Source: Methylovirgula sp. HY1 | GTDB lineage: Bacteria; Pseudomonadota; Alphaproteobacteria; Rhizobiales; Beijerinckiaceae | Direction: 5' to 3' | DNA: 64,000 nucleotides | Assembly: GCF_019343105.1 (NCBI RefSeq) | Contig: NZ_CP073764.1 | Location: 1,364,001-1,428,000, forward strand | In this document: one piece after another, positions 8,482 through 18,259 of the stretch | How the letters are laid out: every line of letters begins with the position of its first letter | Numbering within the stretch: the first letter of the stretch is position 1 | Made by a program: the position numbers and the translations under genes | The notes under the pieces: model-generated | The model's database searches: none | The model's input: the letters and a program-made list of their open reading frames with translations, nothing else | What the model was told of the DNA's origin: nothing

Positions 8482-8817
8482 TCACGCTGAGTCTTTGACC
8501 GGTTCGCCCTTGGCGCGAACTTCGGCGATCATCGAACGGGCCGCGCGGACTTTGACATTCGGAGCGATTTCCATCTCCAATTCGCCGTCGTCGACCACGC
8601 GAGCGACTTTTCCAATCAGCCCACCATTCATCACGATCGTATCGCCGCGGCGAATGTTCTTGATCATATCGGCATGCGCGCGCGCACGCTTTTGTTGCGG
8701 CCGCATGATCAAAAAATACATGATGACGAGGATGAGCGCGAAGGGCGCGACCTGCATGAGCATATCGGTCGCGGCAGGCTGGGAACCAGCGGCTTGAGCA
8801 AAAGCCGGAGTGATCAA
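8482..8817 (-). CDS. yajC: Sec translocon accessory protein YajC
   Basis: This 111-residue protein has one membrane helix (MQVAPFALILVIMYFLIMRP) followed by QQKRARAHADMIKNIRRGD and the cytoplasmic YajC domain. It associates with SecDF. I chose the TTG at 8817, giving LITPAFAQAAGSQ. AAGGAG lies 7 nt upstream, and alphaproteobacterial YajC proteins usually begin with this ITPAFAQA stretch. The frame extends upstream to 9084, but that part has no family similarity. The yajC-secD-secF order is the standard one. Confidence 0.93.
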   Translation of the reverse strand: MITPAFAQAAGSQPAATDMLMQVAPFALILVIMYFLIMRPQQKRARAHADMIKNIRRGDTIVMNGGLIGKVARVVDDGELEMEIAPNVKVRAARSMIAEVRAKGEPVKDSA

Positions 8818-9022
8818 TTGCGTACTCCTTGACAGGCCTCTCTGGGCCTCTTCGGATCGGCGCGGACTATAACGGGCGCCAGCACGAAAGCAATGGCAGA
8901 CCGCGCCAGGGACAGGCTTAAAGGCATTGGCGAATATGACAAAGCGGTCATGTGCGCTCACGTCCGCTGGACGCGGCCGGCCCTTGCGGCTAAAGCCGCT
9001 CCCAATCAAGGGGGCGAAGCCA

Positions 9023-9940
9023 ATGAAGACCCAGGACGAAGCCAAGCTTGCCGGCTTGGCGGCAGGAGATGCCGCGCAAGGCATTCTCCACCATTTGGCG
9101 CGAATCGCCGAGCTTTTGGAGAGGCTCGCGCCCCCGGCACCGCAGCCGATCGACTTTTCCGTTGCCGACGCCTTCGTCTGGCAGGCGGACGAGGCCGCGC
9201 TTCACAAGGTCGCCAAGGTCAACCGCGTCGACATGCATCTGCTGCGGGGAATTGACCGAGTCCGCGACATCCTCACCGACAATACTGAGCGCTTCGCCAG
9301 AGGCTTCGCCGCCAATAATGCGCTTTTATGGGGCGCGCGCGGGATGGGCAAATCCTCGCTGGTCAAGGCCGTGCAGGCCGATATCAACCTGCGCTATGCG
9401 GACAACCCCGGCTTTCGCCCGCTGAAACTCATCGAGATCCATCGCGAGGACATCGAGAGCCTGCCGCGCCTGATGAGCCTGCTGCGCGACAGCCCATTCC
9501 GCTTTCTGGTTTTTTGCGACGATCTTTCCTTCGATACCGATGACACGAGCTACAAATCGCTGAAGGCCGTCCTTGAAGGCGGCATCGAAGGCCGTCCCAC
9601 CAATGTGCTCTTCTATGCGACGTCCAATCGCCGCCATCTCCTGCCTCGCGACATGATGGAGAATGAGCGCTCCACCGCGATCAATCCCGGCGAGGCCGTC
9701 GAAGAGAAAGTCTCGCTCTCAGATCGCTTCGGCCTCTGGCTCGGCTTCCACAAATGCAGCCAGGACGAATATCTCGCCATGGTCTTCGGCTATGCGAAGC
9801 ATTTTGGGCTGGCGCTCGACCATGATGCGCTCCAGGCCGAATCGCTCGAGTGGGCGACGACCCGCGGCGCCCGCTCCGGCCGCACCGCCTGGCAATATAT
9901 TCAGGATCTGGCAGGCCGGCTGGGCAAGGTCACGGAGTAA
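9023..9940 (+). CDS. DUF815-family AAA-type ATP-binding protein
   Basis: This 305-residue cytoplasmic protein has a Walker A (LLWGARGMGKSSLVKA, around residues 100-116) and a Walker B (FRFLVFCDDLSFDTDDTSY). An LFYATSNRRHLLPRDMMENE block follows, matching sensor 1 and the arginine region of DUF815 proteins. C-terminal helices include TTRGARSGRTAWQYIQDLAG. The start is ATG 9023 with a GGGGG-rich ribosome site; the upstream extension to 8927 lacks similarity. DUF815 proteins are common in alphaproteobacteria, but their client is unknown. It diverges from yajC. Confidence 0.88.
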   Translation: MKTQDEAKLAGLAAGDAAQGILHHLARIAELLERLAPPAPQPIDFSVADAFVWQADEAALHKVAKVNRVDMHLLRGIDRVRDILTDNTERFARGFAANNALLWGARGMGKSSLVKAVQADINLRYADNPGFRPLKLIEIHREDIESLPRLMSLLRDSPFRFLVFCDDLSFDTDDTSYKSLKAVLEGGIEGRPTNVLFYATSNRRHLLPRDMMENERSTAINPGEAVEEKVSLSDRFGLWLGFHKCSQDEYLAMVFGYAKHFGLALDHDALQAESLEWATTRGARSGRTAWQYIQDLAGRLGKVTE

Positions 9941-10154
9941 GGTCTATACTCAAACCAAAGAGAACTCCGCGCCGGCGATCCACTCGATCATGCGTATTTT
10001 ACCCGCGACGCATCTCGCCTTGCTGCGGCCCCCAGCTTTCGCCGTTAAATCTCATCGAAATCCATCGCACGACTAAGTCGATTGAGCCGATAAGGAACAT
10101 TTTCCCCTGAGTATTGTTATTCGGTTGGGACATCATGTTCCTGAGGACAGTAAG

Positions 10155-10532
10155 ATGCTCCGCAAAACCTTTATCGCTTTCGCCGCTGCAACCGCGCTCG
10201 GCTTTATGCCGGTCACGACGGCGGCGTTAGCTGCCCCCCATGGTGGCCATGGTGGTCATGGCCATATGCGCGGTCATCACATGGGCCACGTGGGCCACAT
10301 GCGTGGAAGACATTTTGGCGGCCGTCATTTTAGACATGGCCGTTACGCTTATGGCTATAGGAATGGCTATGGTTACGGCGGCTATGGTGGCTATGGTTAC
10401 GGTTATGGCTATCCCTACTATGGCTATGGTTATGGCTATCCCTACTATGGCTATGGCTACGGCTATGATCCCGGCGCCGCGATTATCGGAGGCCTGTTTG
10501 GCGGCATGATGGGCGGCTTCGGTCCGTTCTGA
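10155..10532 (+). CDS. Secreted His-rich and Tyr/Gly-repeat small protein
   Basis: This 125-residue protein starts with a signal peptide (MLRKTFIAFAAATALGFMPV, cleavage near ALAAPHG). A histidine/glycine stretch follows (GGHGGHGHMRGHHMGHVGHM), then about 45 residues of YGY/GGY repeats with two YGYGYPYYGY units, and a C-terminal GGLFGGMMGGFGPF. The DNA holds a 27-nt tandem duplication around 10402-10455. The His cluster could bind metal and the Tyr/Gly part could self-associate or adhere, but no function is known. It is a single gene ending at a strong terminator. Confidence 0.8.
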   Translation: MLRKTFIAFAAATALGFMPVTTAALAAPHGGHGGHGHMRGHHMGHVGHMRGRHFGGRHFRHGRYAYGYRNGYGYGGYGGYGYGYGYPYYGYGYGYPYYGYGYGYDPGAAIIGGLFGGMMGGFGPF

Positions 10533-10553
10533 AGCCATTGATGAATTTCATCG

Positions 10554-10585
10554 AATGGCCGCCCGATCAAGGCGGCCATTTTTAT
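10554..10585. terminator. Rho-independent terminator, convergent
   Basis: A perfect 10-bp stem (AATGGCCGCC at 10554-10563 and GGCGGCCATT at 10571-10580) has a 7-nt loop and is followed by TTTAT. It serves the His/Tyr/Gly protein gene. Because AAT precedes the stem, it probably also serves the lysR gene arriving from the other strand, whose stop codon is at 10582. Confidence 0.85.
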
Positions 10586-11493
10586 GAGCTGCTTCTCCCA
10601 CCCTTCCCGCTCTTGATGAAATCCAGAAACGCCCGCAGCGGCGCCGGCATATGGTTGCGGCTCGGGTAATAGAGAAACGGCCCGGAAAAGCTTTGCGCCC
10701 AGTCGCCGAGCACCGGCACCAGATCACCCGCTTCGAGCGCAGGAAGCAGATAATCCTCGAACCCATAGATCAGGCCAAGACCGGCGATCGCCGCACTCAG
10801 CTCCAGATCGATCGATGAAGCGACGAGCGGCCCTTCCGGGCTGACGCGGACGATCTCGCCATCGCGCTCAAATTCCCAATGTGCCAAAGCGCCGCTGGCA
10901 AAACGATGCCGAATGCAGGCATGATCGAGCACATCTTTCGGATGCGCCGGGCCTCCATGCGCGGCAAGATAAGATGGCGCGGCAGCACAGACGAAGCGCT
11001 GCGTCCGCGGGCCGAGCCGCACCGCTATCATATCGCGCGCAATACGCTCGTCATAGCGGATGCCGGCATCAAAGCCTGCGGCCAGAACATCGATGAAACT
11101 ATCATCGGCGATGATTTCGAGCGTAATGCCGGGATGGTCAGCGAGAAATCGATTGACGATCGGCGGCAGGATTTGGCGCGCGACGATCGTCGGGACATTG
11201 AGCCGAAGCGTTCCCCTTGGACTGTCGCGAAAGCTATTGACGCCATCGAGCGCCGCAGCAATCTCGCCAAAGGCCGGCGACAATCGCTCCAGCAACCTTT
11301 CGCCTGCCTCCGTCGGCGTGACGCTGCGCGTCGTCCGGTTGAGCAGGCGCACGCCCAGCCTCGCTTCCAGCCGCCGCAACGCTTCGCTCAGCGATGAGGC
11401 GGAAACCCCACGCAAGGTCGCGGCGCCACGAAAGCTGCGCGCCCGCGCAACGGCAACGAAAGCGTCGAGATCGGCAAGATCAGGATCTGCCAT
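10582..11493 (-). CDS. LysR-family transcriptional regulator
   Basis: This 303-residue protein has the LysR winged helix at its N-terminus (LADLDAFVAVARARSFRGAA, SASSLSEALRRLEARLGVRL followed by LNRTTRSVTPTEAGERLLER). A periplasmic-binding-type effector domain follows. DSFIDVLAAGFDAGIRYDER and RHRFASGALAHWEFERDGE are typical of the group resembling regulators of oxidoreductase genes. It is divergent from the aldo/keto reductase gene at 11618, its probable target. The ligand is unknown. Confidence 0.93.
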   Translation of the reverse strand: MADPDLADLDAFVAVARARSFRGAATLRGVSASSLSEALRRLEARLGVRLLNRTTRSVTPTEAGERLLERLSPAFGEIAAALDGVNSFRDSPRGTLRLNVPTIVARQILPPIVNRFLADHPGITLEIIADDSFIDVLAAGFDAGIRYDERIARDMIAVRLGPRTQRFVCAAAPSYLAAHGGPAHPKDVLDHACIRHRFASGALAHWEFERDGEIVRVSPEGPLVASSIDLELSAAIAGLGLIYGFEDYLLPALEAGDLVPVLGDWAQSFSGPFLYYPSRNHMPAPLRAFLDFIKSGKGGRSSS

Positions 11494-11617
11494 TGTCTTT
11501 AATTCCGCACAACCTGTTCATGACTGCACGGATTATCGCACAGACTGCTTTGCTTGATAATTCCAATCCTGTCATGGAACGGCGGCCGACGCGGCCCCGC
11601 AACAAAAGGACTTCCAA

Positions 11618-12619
<1,002 letters not shown>

Positions 12620-12643
12620 ATAGACACATGCGTCGCAGGCGGC

Positions 12644-13408
12644 TTACCCTTTCGCTTCCGATTGTCCTGGATGCTGGCCGGCGCGCTGCGGCAGAACGAG
12701 AATGCATAGGATGATGAAACCCGCGAGGATCGCCGACGCGACGGGGCGGCTGAAGGCTAGCCCCCCATGGCTCACGGGCTTATCGAGCAAGTCGCCGACG
12801 GTCGCGCCAAACGGCCGCGTCAGGATGAAGGCCGCCCAGAACAGAAGGACGCGCGATACCGTCGTCGTGTAATAAAGCGCCGCGAGCACGGCTAGGCCCG
12901 CGGCGAAGATGAGCGCGCCGCCCTCATATCCGAGACCCGTGCTGTCGGCCATCCAATCGCCGAGCGCGGTCCCCAAGGTTTGCGAGACGGTGATCGTCGC
13001 CCAATAGAAGCCTTCCGCCTTCGGTGTGCTGATGGCTTCGACCGACACTGAGCCGAGCGACCAATGCCAAAGGCCGAGGGCCGCCATCAGGCAGAGAAAC
13101 AAGATGGACGCGCCCCCGGCATAACCGATCCCTAACGAGCGATCGGCGAAATCCGCCATCGTGGTGCCTGCCGTCGTGGAGGCGATGATGGTCGCCCAAT
13201 AGAGAAACGGATGAAATCGCTTCGCCGCGATCTGCCAAGCGACCAGCACCAGCAAGGCTGAAAGAAAAAGTGCCGTGCCCGCCAGATAGCCCCAATGCAT
13301 GGTCATGGTCACCGTATCGCCACCGGTTTCGCCGAGCGTCGTCGCGGCAATCTTGATGATCCAAAACCCGAGGGTAACTGCGGGAACCTTGTTCACTATG
13401 TCGCGCAT
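12644..13408 (-). CDS. COG4705-type integral membrane protein with four internal repeats
   Basis: This 254-residue protein is almost entirely hydrophobic, with about eight membrane helices. Four repeats carry one motif: FWIIKIAATTLGETGGD, YWATIIASTTAGTTMADFAD, YWATITVSQTLGTALGDWMA and FWAAFILTRPFGATVGDLLD. Each repeat ends in an acidic residue within or next to the membrane. Conserved acidic residues at pseudo-symmetric positions suggest an ion or small-cation transporter, but that is inference. It is followed at 25 bp spacing by a co-directional kinase and regulator pair and then a PepSY gene further upstream. Confidence 0.82.
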   Translation of the reverse strand: MRDIVNKVPAVTLGFWIIKIAATTLGETGGDTVTMTMHWGYLAGTALFLSALLVLVAWQIAAKRFHPFLYWATIIASTTAGTTMADFADRSLGIGYAGGASILFLCLMAALGLWHWSLGSVSVEAISTPKAEGFYWATITVSQTLGTALGDWMADSTGLGYEGGALIFAAGLAVLAALYYTTTVSRVLLFWAAFILTRPFGATVGDLLDKPVSHGGLAFSRPVASAILAGFIILCILVLPQRAGQHPGQSEAKG

Positions 13409-13433
13409 GCGCTCGTTCCTGTTCGATCCGATG

Positions 13434-14795
13434 TCATTCGTAATTGCGGAATCTCATGCAGATCTCCAACCCCGGCCTTGCGTCTCGCACATCGAGTGCG
13501 ATGGCGTGAAGGTCAGCGACGGCCTTTACGAGACTCAGCCCCAAGCCGGTGCCCGGCGTCGAGCGGCTGCGTTCCAGGCGATAGAGCCGCTGGAAGAGCC
13601 GCTGGCGCTCTTCTTCCGGCACGCCTGGCCCACTGTCGACGATGCGGCCGATGATGTCGTCCCCTTCGGAACGAAGAAATACCGCTATACGCGTGCCCAC
13701 GGGCGTATGGCGAATGGCGTTCTCGACCAGATTGGCGATCATTTGTGTCAACAGCTCGCGATCCCCCCAGATGCGAATATCCGGTATGATGTCAGTTGTG
13801 AGACTCTTGCCCGCATCCTCGGCAGACGGTGCGAAGGCTTCGACGACAGTGGCAAAGACGTTACTGAGATCGACATCGCGAAAGCCGGCACGGCGCGTGC
13901 CAGCCTCAATCTGCGCTATGCGCAGCAGGGCGCCGAAGGTCGCTAGAATTTCATCGACATGAGCGATCGCCGCTTCAAGAGTCGCGTTGTTCGCCTCTGA
14001 CGATTGTGCGAACATCTGCGCCGCTTCGAGCCTTTGGCGCAGGCGTGCGAGCGGCGTCTTCAAATCATGCGCTATGTCCGCCGACACCTGTCGTAGACTT
14101 TCCATCAGCTCCGAGATCCGATCGAGCATGTGGTTCAAGGTCTGCGACAGACGATCGAAATCATCGCCATTGCCGCGCATCGGCACACGCTGCGACAGAT
14201 CCCCGGCGATGATCGCCTCGGCCGTTTGCCTAATGGTCTCGACGCGTTTGAGAAGAGCGACACTGAGCGCGATCCCGCCCACAATGCCAAGCCCGACCAC
14301 GGCGCCGAACGCCGATAGAAAGCCGTTGAAGATCGCTTGTTGCGTCTCCTCAACCTGTTCGAGATCGGAGGCGACGGCAACGCGAACCCCATCGGCGAAG
14401 GGCGCAAAGAGAACGCGGAGCTGACCCGTATCGTCGTCGTTCTCATCCTCGATATAATTTATCTTGGACCAGCCGACTCGGACAGGAATCGCTGCCAAAT
14501 GTCCCGCCAGCCGCTGACCATTGGCACCGAGAACGAGATAGGAAAGCGAACCGCTGTGATGGCTCTTCTCGCGCGCATCCACAGCGGCGGTGAGGCGAGG
14601 GAGGCCGCCGGATCGAAAGGCGCCCTTCAGCTTCGTCATCGTAGTTTCGATTTGCGCGTCGAGGCGGTGGCTCAGCGCGATGGAGGTCGCGAGATAAGTG
14701 AGGCTGCCGAGAGCCGCGACCGAGGCCGCGAACAACAAGACATAGACGACCGCAAGCCGGAAGACGGTGGATTGAAAGATTTTAGCTTTGCGCAC
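13434..14795 (-). CDS. Sensor histidine kinase
   Basis: This 453-residue inner-membrane kinase has a membrane helix (VYVLLFAASVAALGSLTYLA), a periplasmic loop of about 130 residues with an acidic EDENDDDTG patch, a second helix around 170-190 and a HAMP linker. The H-box is SADIAHDLKTPLARLRQRLE, and the N, G1 and G2 boxes are NLVENAIRHTP, DSGPGVPEEE and GTGLGLSLV. It should phosphorylate the adjacent OmpR-type regulator. The GTG start at 14795 lies 14 nt inside the regulator gene, so the two are coupled. The acidic patch hints at cation sensing. Confidence 0.93.
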   Translation of the reverse strand: MRKAKIFQSTVFRLAVVYVLLFAASVAALGSLTYLATSIALSHRLDAQIETTMTKLKGAFRSGGLPRLTAAVDAREKSHHSGSLSYLVLGANGQRLAGHLAAIPVRVGWSKINYIEDENDDDTGQLRVLFAPFADGVRVAVASDLEQVEETQQAIFNGFLSAFGAVVGLGIVGGIALSVALLKRVETIRQTAEAIIAGDLSQRVPMRGNGDDFDRLSQTLNHMLDRISELMESLRQVSADIAHDLKTPLARLRQRLEAAQMFAQSSEANNATLEAAIAHVDEILATFGALLRIAQIEAGTRRAGFRDVDLSNVFATVVEAFAPSAEDAGKSLTTDIIPDIRIWGDRELLTQMIANLVENAIRHTPVGTRIAVFLRSEGDDIIGRIVDSGPGVPEEERQRLFQRLYRLERSRSTPGTGLGLSLVKAVADLHAIALDVRDARPGLEICMRFRNYE

Positions 14796-15459
14796 GGAGC
14801 GAATATCCGGAGCCGCGAATAGTATGGATCAGCTCGCACCCGAAACCGCGATCGACCTTAGCCCGCAACCGGCTCATATGCGTCTCGACGATATTGGTCC
14901 TGGGATCGAAATGAAACTCCCAAACCATTTCCAGAAGCATGGTCCGGGTCACGACGCGCCCCGCGTACCGCATCAGACATTCGAGCAGTTTGAATTCGCG
15001 CGGCTGCAACTCGATTTCGCGATTGCCACGGCTGACGCTCCGCTTCAAAAGATCCATCTCCAGATCGGCGCAGCGCAGCACTGTCTCAACCACCGTGAGA
15101 GTCGGCCGTCGGGCAAGAGCATTGACGCGGGCCAGAAGTTCGGAAAAAGCGAAGGGCTTGACAAGGTAATCATCGCCTCCCGCATCGAGCCCCTCGACAC
15201 GATCATCAATGCCGCCGAGATTGGTCAGGAACAGCATCGGCGTTCCGACTCCTTCCTCGCGCAATCTTTTGACGAGCGACAAGCCATCGAGCTTGGGCAG
15301 CATGCGGTCGATGATCGCCACGTCATAGCTGTTGGCGCCCGCCATAAAGAGACCCTCGCGGCCATTGACGGCATGATCGACCACATGGCCATGTTCGCGT
15401 AGGCCATTGACGATATAGGCCGCCGTCTCGGCGTCATCTTCGATGACGAGCACCTTCAT
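14782..15459 (-). CDS. OmpR/PhoB-type response regulator
   Basis: This 225-residue regulator starts MKVLVIEDDAETAAYIVNGL at ATG 15459; the longer frame to 15597 would run into the repeat element and lacks similarity. The receiver has the phospho-acceptor Asp in YDVAIIDRMLPKLDGLSLV and Lys in DDYLVKPFAFSELLAR. The C-terminal winged helix carries IELQPREFKLLECLMRYAGR and RTNIVETHMSRLRAKVDRGF. It probably controls the neighbouring membrane protein and PepSY genes. A dispersed repeat lies immediately upstream. Confidence 0.94.
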   Translation of the reverse strand: MKVLVIEDDAETAAYIVNGLREHGHVVDHAVNGREGLFMAGANSYDVAIIDRMLPKLDGLSLVKRLREEGVGTPMLFLTNLGGIDDRVEGLDAGGDDYLVKPFAFSELLARVNALARRPTLTVVETVLRCADLEMDLLKRSVSRGNREIELQPREFKLLECLMRYAGRVVTRTMLLEMVWEFHFDPRTNIVETHMSRLRAKVDRGFGCELIHTIRGSGYSLRAQS

Positions 15460-15526
15460 GGGCAAGGATCCGCTGGCGTTGGCACGAACAAGCGAGCCGG
15501 CGCTTTCGCAGCGCCGGCCCATGGCT

Positions 15527-15679
15527 TGGAGCGTTTTCCGATCGGGTGCACTCACCCGATCGAGAGGAAACCGCTCCAAATCAATAAGCTTGAGCATGGT
15601 CTTATCAATGAGACATCGGATATATCCGATGTCTCAAAAATCGGAAAAGTCATTCAACTTTTCCGGAACGTGCTCCAGC
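15527..15679. repeat. Dispersed intergenic palindromic repeat, copy 2
   Basis: This copy is in the opposite orientation to copy 1. A GGAGCGTTTTCCGATCGGGT hairpin module (15528-15576) is followed by the perfect 24-bp palindrome at 15611-15634 and a TCGGAAAAGT/ACTTTTCCGG hairpin (15641-15665). It fills the gap between the PepSY gene and the response regulator gene, so a read-through transcript would carry it. Confidence 0.8.
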
Positions 15680-15681
15680 GT

Positions 15682-16002
15682 TCAATCCTTTGGATTGGCA
15701 CCTTCGCGGCTGTTTTCGAGGACTTGGCCCGTCATCGCATCGACGCCCACCTCATGCCAGCTATTGCCCTTTCGCATGTCGAAAGAGTAACGCAGGCCGC
15801 TACCGCCGCGTTCACGCTCGAGTTCCGCTTTGACAATCGTGCCCGGGAACGCCTTCTGAGCAAGCGCGCGCGCGGCACTCATGCTGATCTTGGCCTGCAT
15901 ATGGGGCGCTGGCTTGGCGACGGCAAGAACCGAGGCCGTCGCGGCGGTGAGGCCTATCAACGAGGCCAAAGAGAACTGAACGGCAAATCTTTGATAATCC
16001 AT
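15682..16002 (-). CDS. PepSY-domain periplasmic protein
   Basis: This 106-residue protein has an N-terminal membrane or signal segment (FAVQFSLASLIGLTAATASV) and a PepSY domain. SAARALAQKAFPGTIVKAEL is followed by LRYSFDMRKGNSWHEVGVDA and MTGQVLENSREG. PepSY proteins next to two-component systems are common and are often induced by them. It lies upstream of the regulator gene in the same orientation, separated by the repeat. Whether it inhibits a protease or binds a cation is not known. Confidence 0.85.
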   Translation of the reverse strand: MDYQRFAVQFSLASLIGLTAATASVLAVAKPAPHMQAKISMSAARALAQKAFPGTIVKAELERERGGSGLRYSFDMRKGNSWHEVGVDAMTGQVLENSREGANPKD

Positions 16003-16254
16003 GATTGCTCCAGAATCGCCCCTGATGGGACATTTGAGATGACAGCGCTTTGCGGTCGCGCCACCACGCCCCCTGAAGTGACAATGGAAGATCCAACTAT
16101 ACGCTCACATTTCTATAACTATACAAAATCCCAATGTTGATACTGCTCCGCGTTATGATCTTCGCGGCAAGCGACAGCTTTAGAGCTAATGCTCGAGATG
16201 GCCGAAGTCATCATCTCGTGACCGCTTTGCAACCGTCTCTCGCTCAAATTGCGG

Positions 16255-17259
16255 TTATTCGGCCGCCGCCGCGCAAACGCCCTGCTCCGCTTGCCGAACG
16301 TAATCCGCCGCCGCGCGCAGCACGCGCGCATCAGCGCCGGGTTTTACCGCCTCCATCGCCAAATGCCGGCGGAAGGCGCGCGCGCCCTTGAGCCCGTTGA
16401 AGAGCCCCAAAATATGTCTCGTCATGGCGGCAAGCGGCACACCCTCAGCGAGCCGCGCTTCGACATAGGGGATGAAGGCCTCGACGACGGCGATCCGGCT
16501 TTCGAACTTGGGCTCGTCACCGAAGAACGCCCTATCGACTTCAAGCAGCAGCGCAGGATTGTGATAGGCGGCGCGGCCGACCATCACTCCATCGAGCCCA
16601 ACCATCTCCGCTTGCATTTGCGCCAGTTCGACAAGCCCGCCATTCAGCACGATCGGCAGCTGCGGATGGTTTTCTTTCAAGGCGCGCACCAGCGGATAGT
16701 CGAGCGGCGGCACATCGCGGTTTTCGCGCGGCGACAGACCTTTGAGCCAAGCCTTGCGGGCATGCACGATGAGCCCATCGACGCCCGCGGCAACCATGGC
16801 ATCCGCGAAACGAAAGAGCGCCTCCGGCCCCTGCTCGTCGACGCCGATACGGCATTTGACCGTCACGGGGATTGTGACTCGCGCCTTCATCGCCGCGACA
16901 CAATCGGCGACGAGTTCCGGCTCGCGCATTAGGCAGGCGCCAAAGGCACCGCTCTGCACCCGCTCCGACGGACAGCCGATATTGAGATTGATCTCGTCAT
17001 AGCCATAATCGGCAGCGATCGCCGCCGCCGCGGCGAGATCCGCGGGCTCGCTGCCGCCAAGCTGTGCCGCGACCGGATGCTCCGCTGCGTCAAACCCGAG
17101 AAGCCTGTCCTGCCGGCCATGGAGAACGGCCTGACTCGTCAGCATTTCCGTATAGAGCCGGGCACGCCGCGTGAGGAGGCGATGAAAGAAACGGCAATGC
17201 CGGTCCGTCCAATCCATCATCGGCGCGATCGAAAACTTAACTTCTTGATTTAAATCCAT
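16255..17259 (-). CDS. dusA: tRNA dihydrouridine synthase A
   Basis: This 334-residue FMN enzyme reduces U20/U20a in the tRNA D-loop. FSIAPMMDWTDRHCRFFHRL and LYTEMLTSQAVLHG are DusA signatures, followed by EINLNIGCPSERVQSGAFGA with the catalytic Cys. VTVKCRIGVDEQGPE and the FMN-binding GVMVGRAAYHNPALL block follow. The length is normal for DusA, and it stands alone. The 252 bp before the PepSY gene contain no recognisable gene. Confidence 0.95.
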   Translation of the reverse strand: MDLNQEVKFSIAPMMDWTDRHCRFFHRLLTRRARLYTEMLTSQAVLHGRQDRLLGFDAAEHPVAAQLGGSEPADLAAAAAIAADYGYDEINLNIGCPSERVQSGAFGACLMREPELVADCVAAMKARVTIPVTVKCRIGVDEQGPEALFRFADAMVAAGVDGLIVHARKAWLKGLSPRENRDVPPLDYPLVRALKENHPQLPIVLNGGLVELAQMQAEMVGLDGVMVGRAAYHNPALLLEVDRAFFGDEPKFESRIAVVEAFIPYVEARLAEGVPLAAMTRHILGLFNGLKGARAFRRHLAMEAVKPGADARVLRAAADYVRQAEQGVCAAAAE

Positions 17260-17514
17260 TTTACAATCGTTTCACCGTCTCGATGGCCTCCGTGCCTACG
17301 CCATTTTACGTGGCCGCGCGCCCTGCGCGCATTCACCGTACATAGCGCAGAAAGCGCGTGCAACGAAGCCATCACCGCAAAACCCGCCATGGGCATGGCC
17401 GCTGAACTCATCGCGGCACACTCTGGCACGTGGGCTGCTGCTTTAGGGCGGAAGGCGGGAAATTGCGCTCCAAGCGTGCCAGCTTGGATCAATTGCCCCG
17501 CCGTAGATCCTGAA

Positions 17515-18162
17515 ATGAACCGCCTGAGGACTGCGATGAGGCACAGAGCAGCACGCGAGCTCTTCGATTATTGGAATGCGCTGCGCGGGTCGCGCCCGGC
17601 ACCTGAACGTGCGGAAATCGATCTCGCCGCGATCCGCGGCCTCATCGCCGATATGTTCATGCTCGAAGTCGATGCCGCGGATCTCTTTCCATTCGTTTTA
17701 TCGGGCACGCGCGTCAATGCGCTCGCTTGCGCCGAGCAGCGTGGCCGGTCTTTTCTCGATCTTTGGGCACGGCAAGAGCAGCACAATGTCACGGCCTTGC
17801 TTCTCTCCGTCATCGATTCGGCATGCCCGCTGATCGCCGTGGCCGATGCCAAGCCCGCAGGCTGGCAAGATTATGAGATCGAACTTCTCCTGTTGCCTCT
17901 GGGACGCCGCGGCCAAGATCGCACGCGCATTCTCGGCCTTATCGCACCTTCCACGCCGCCATCTTGGCTTGGGCTTCTGCCGGTCCAGGATCTAAGTCTA
18001 CGATCCGTTCAAACCATCGACAACGCGGCGGCCCCAAATGGCTTTGATCCCGAAATCTTGTTCAAGACAGCACCGGTCGCACCGCAAGCCAAACGGTTCG
18101 GCGCGCCTCTCAAAAAGGTGCTCCATTTGCGCGTGTTCCAAGGCGGACGACATGTTTCTTGA
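17515..18162 (+). CDS. PAS_5-domain protein (COG5388)
   Basis: This 215-residue cytoplasmic protein starts at ATG 17515 (MNRLRTAMRHRAARELFDYW). LFDYWNALRGSRPAPERAEI and DAADLFPFVLSGTRVNALAC match the PAS_5 family, a single sensory domain without an output module. The longer frame to 17389 lacks similarity. It lies 97 bp before the PilZ gene and may share a signalling role with it. The ligand is unknown. Confidence 0.85.
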   Translation: MNRLRTAMRHRAARELFDYWNALRGSRPAPERAEIDLAAIRGLIADMFMLEVDAADLFPFVLSGTRVNALACAEQRGRSFLDLWARQEQHNVTALLLSVIDSACPLIAVADAKPAGWQDYEIELLLLPLGRRGQDRTRILGLIAPSTPPSWLGLLPVQDLSLRSVQTIDNAAAPNGFDPEILFKTAPVAPQAKRFGAPLKKVLHLRVFQGGRHVS

Positions 18163-18259
18163 GGAATGCCTCGTTTCTCTCCAATGATGCTAACGCAGCC
18201 TTAACTCGTGATACGCCAGTTTAGCCGCACTTGGCGATGATTGCCTTTGACGTGGCATT

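Noticed and set aside
17250-17492. An 80-codon minus-strand frame before the PAS_5 gene
   Set aside because: It has Arg/Ala-rich composition and no ribosome site or similarity, and it overlaps the dusA start.
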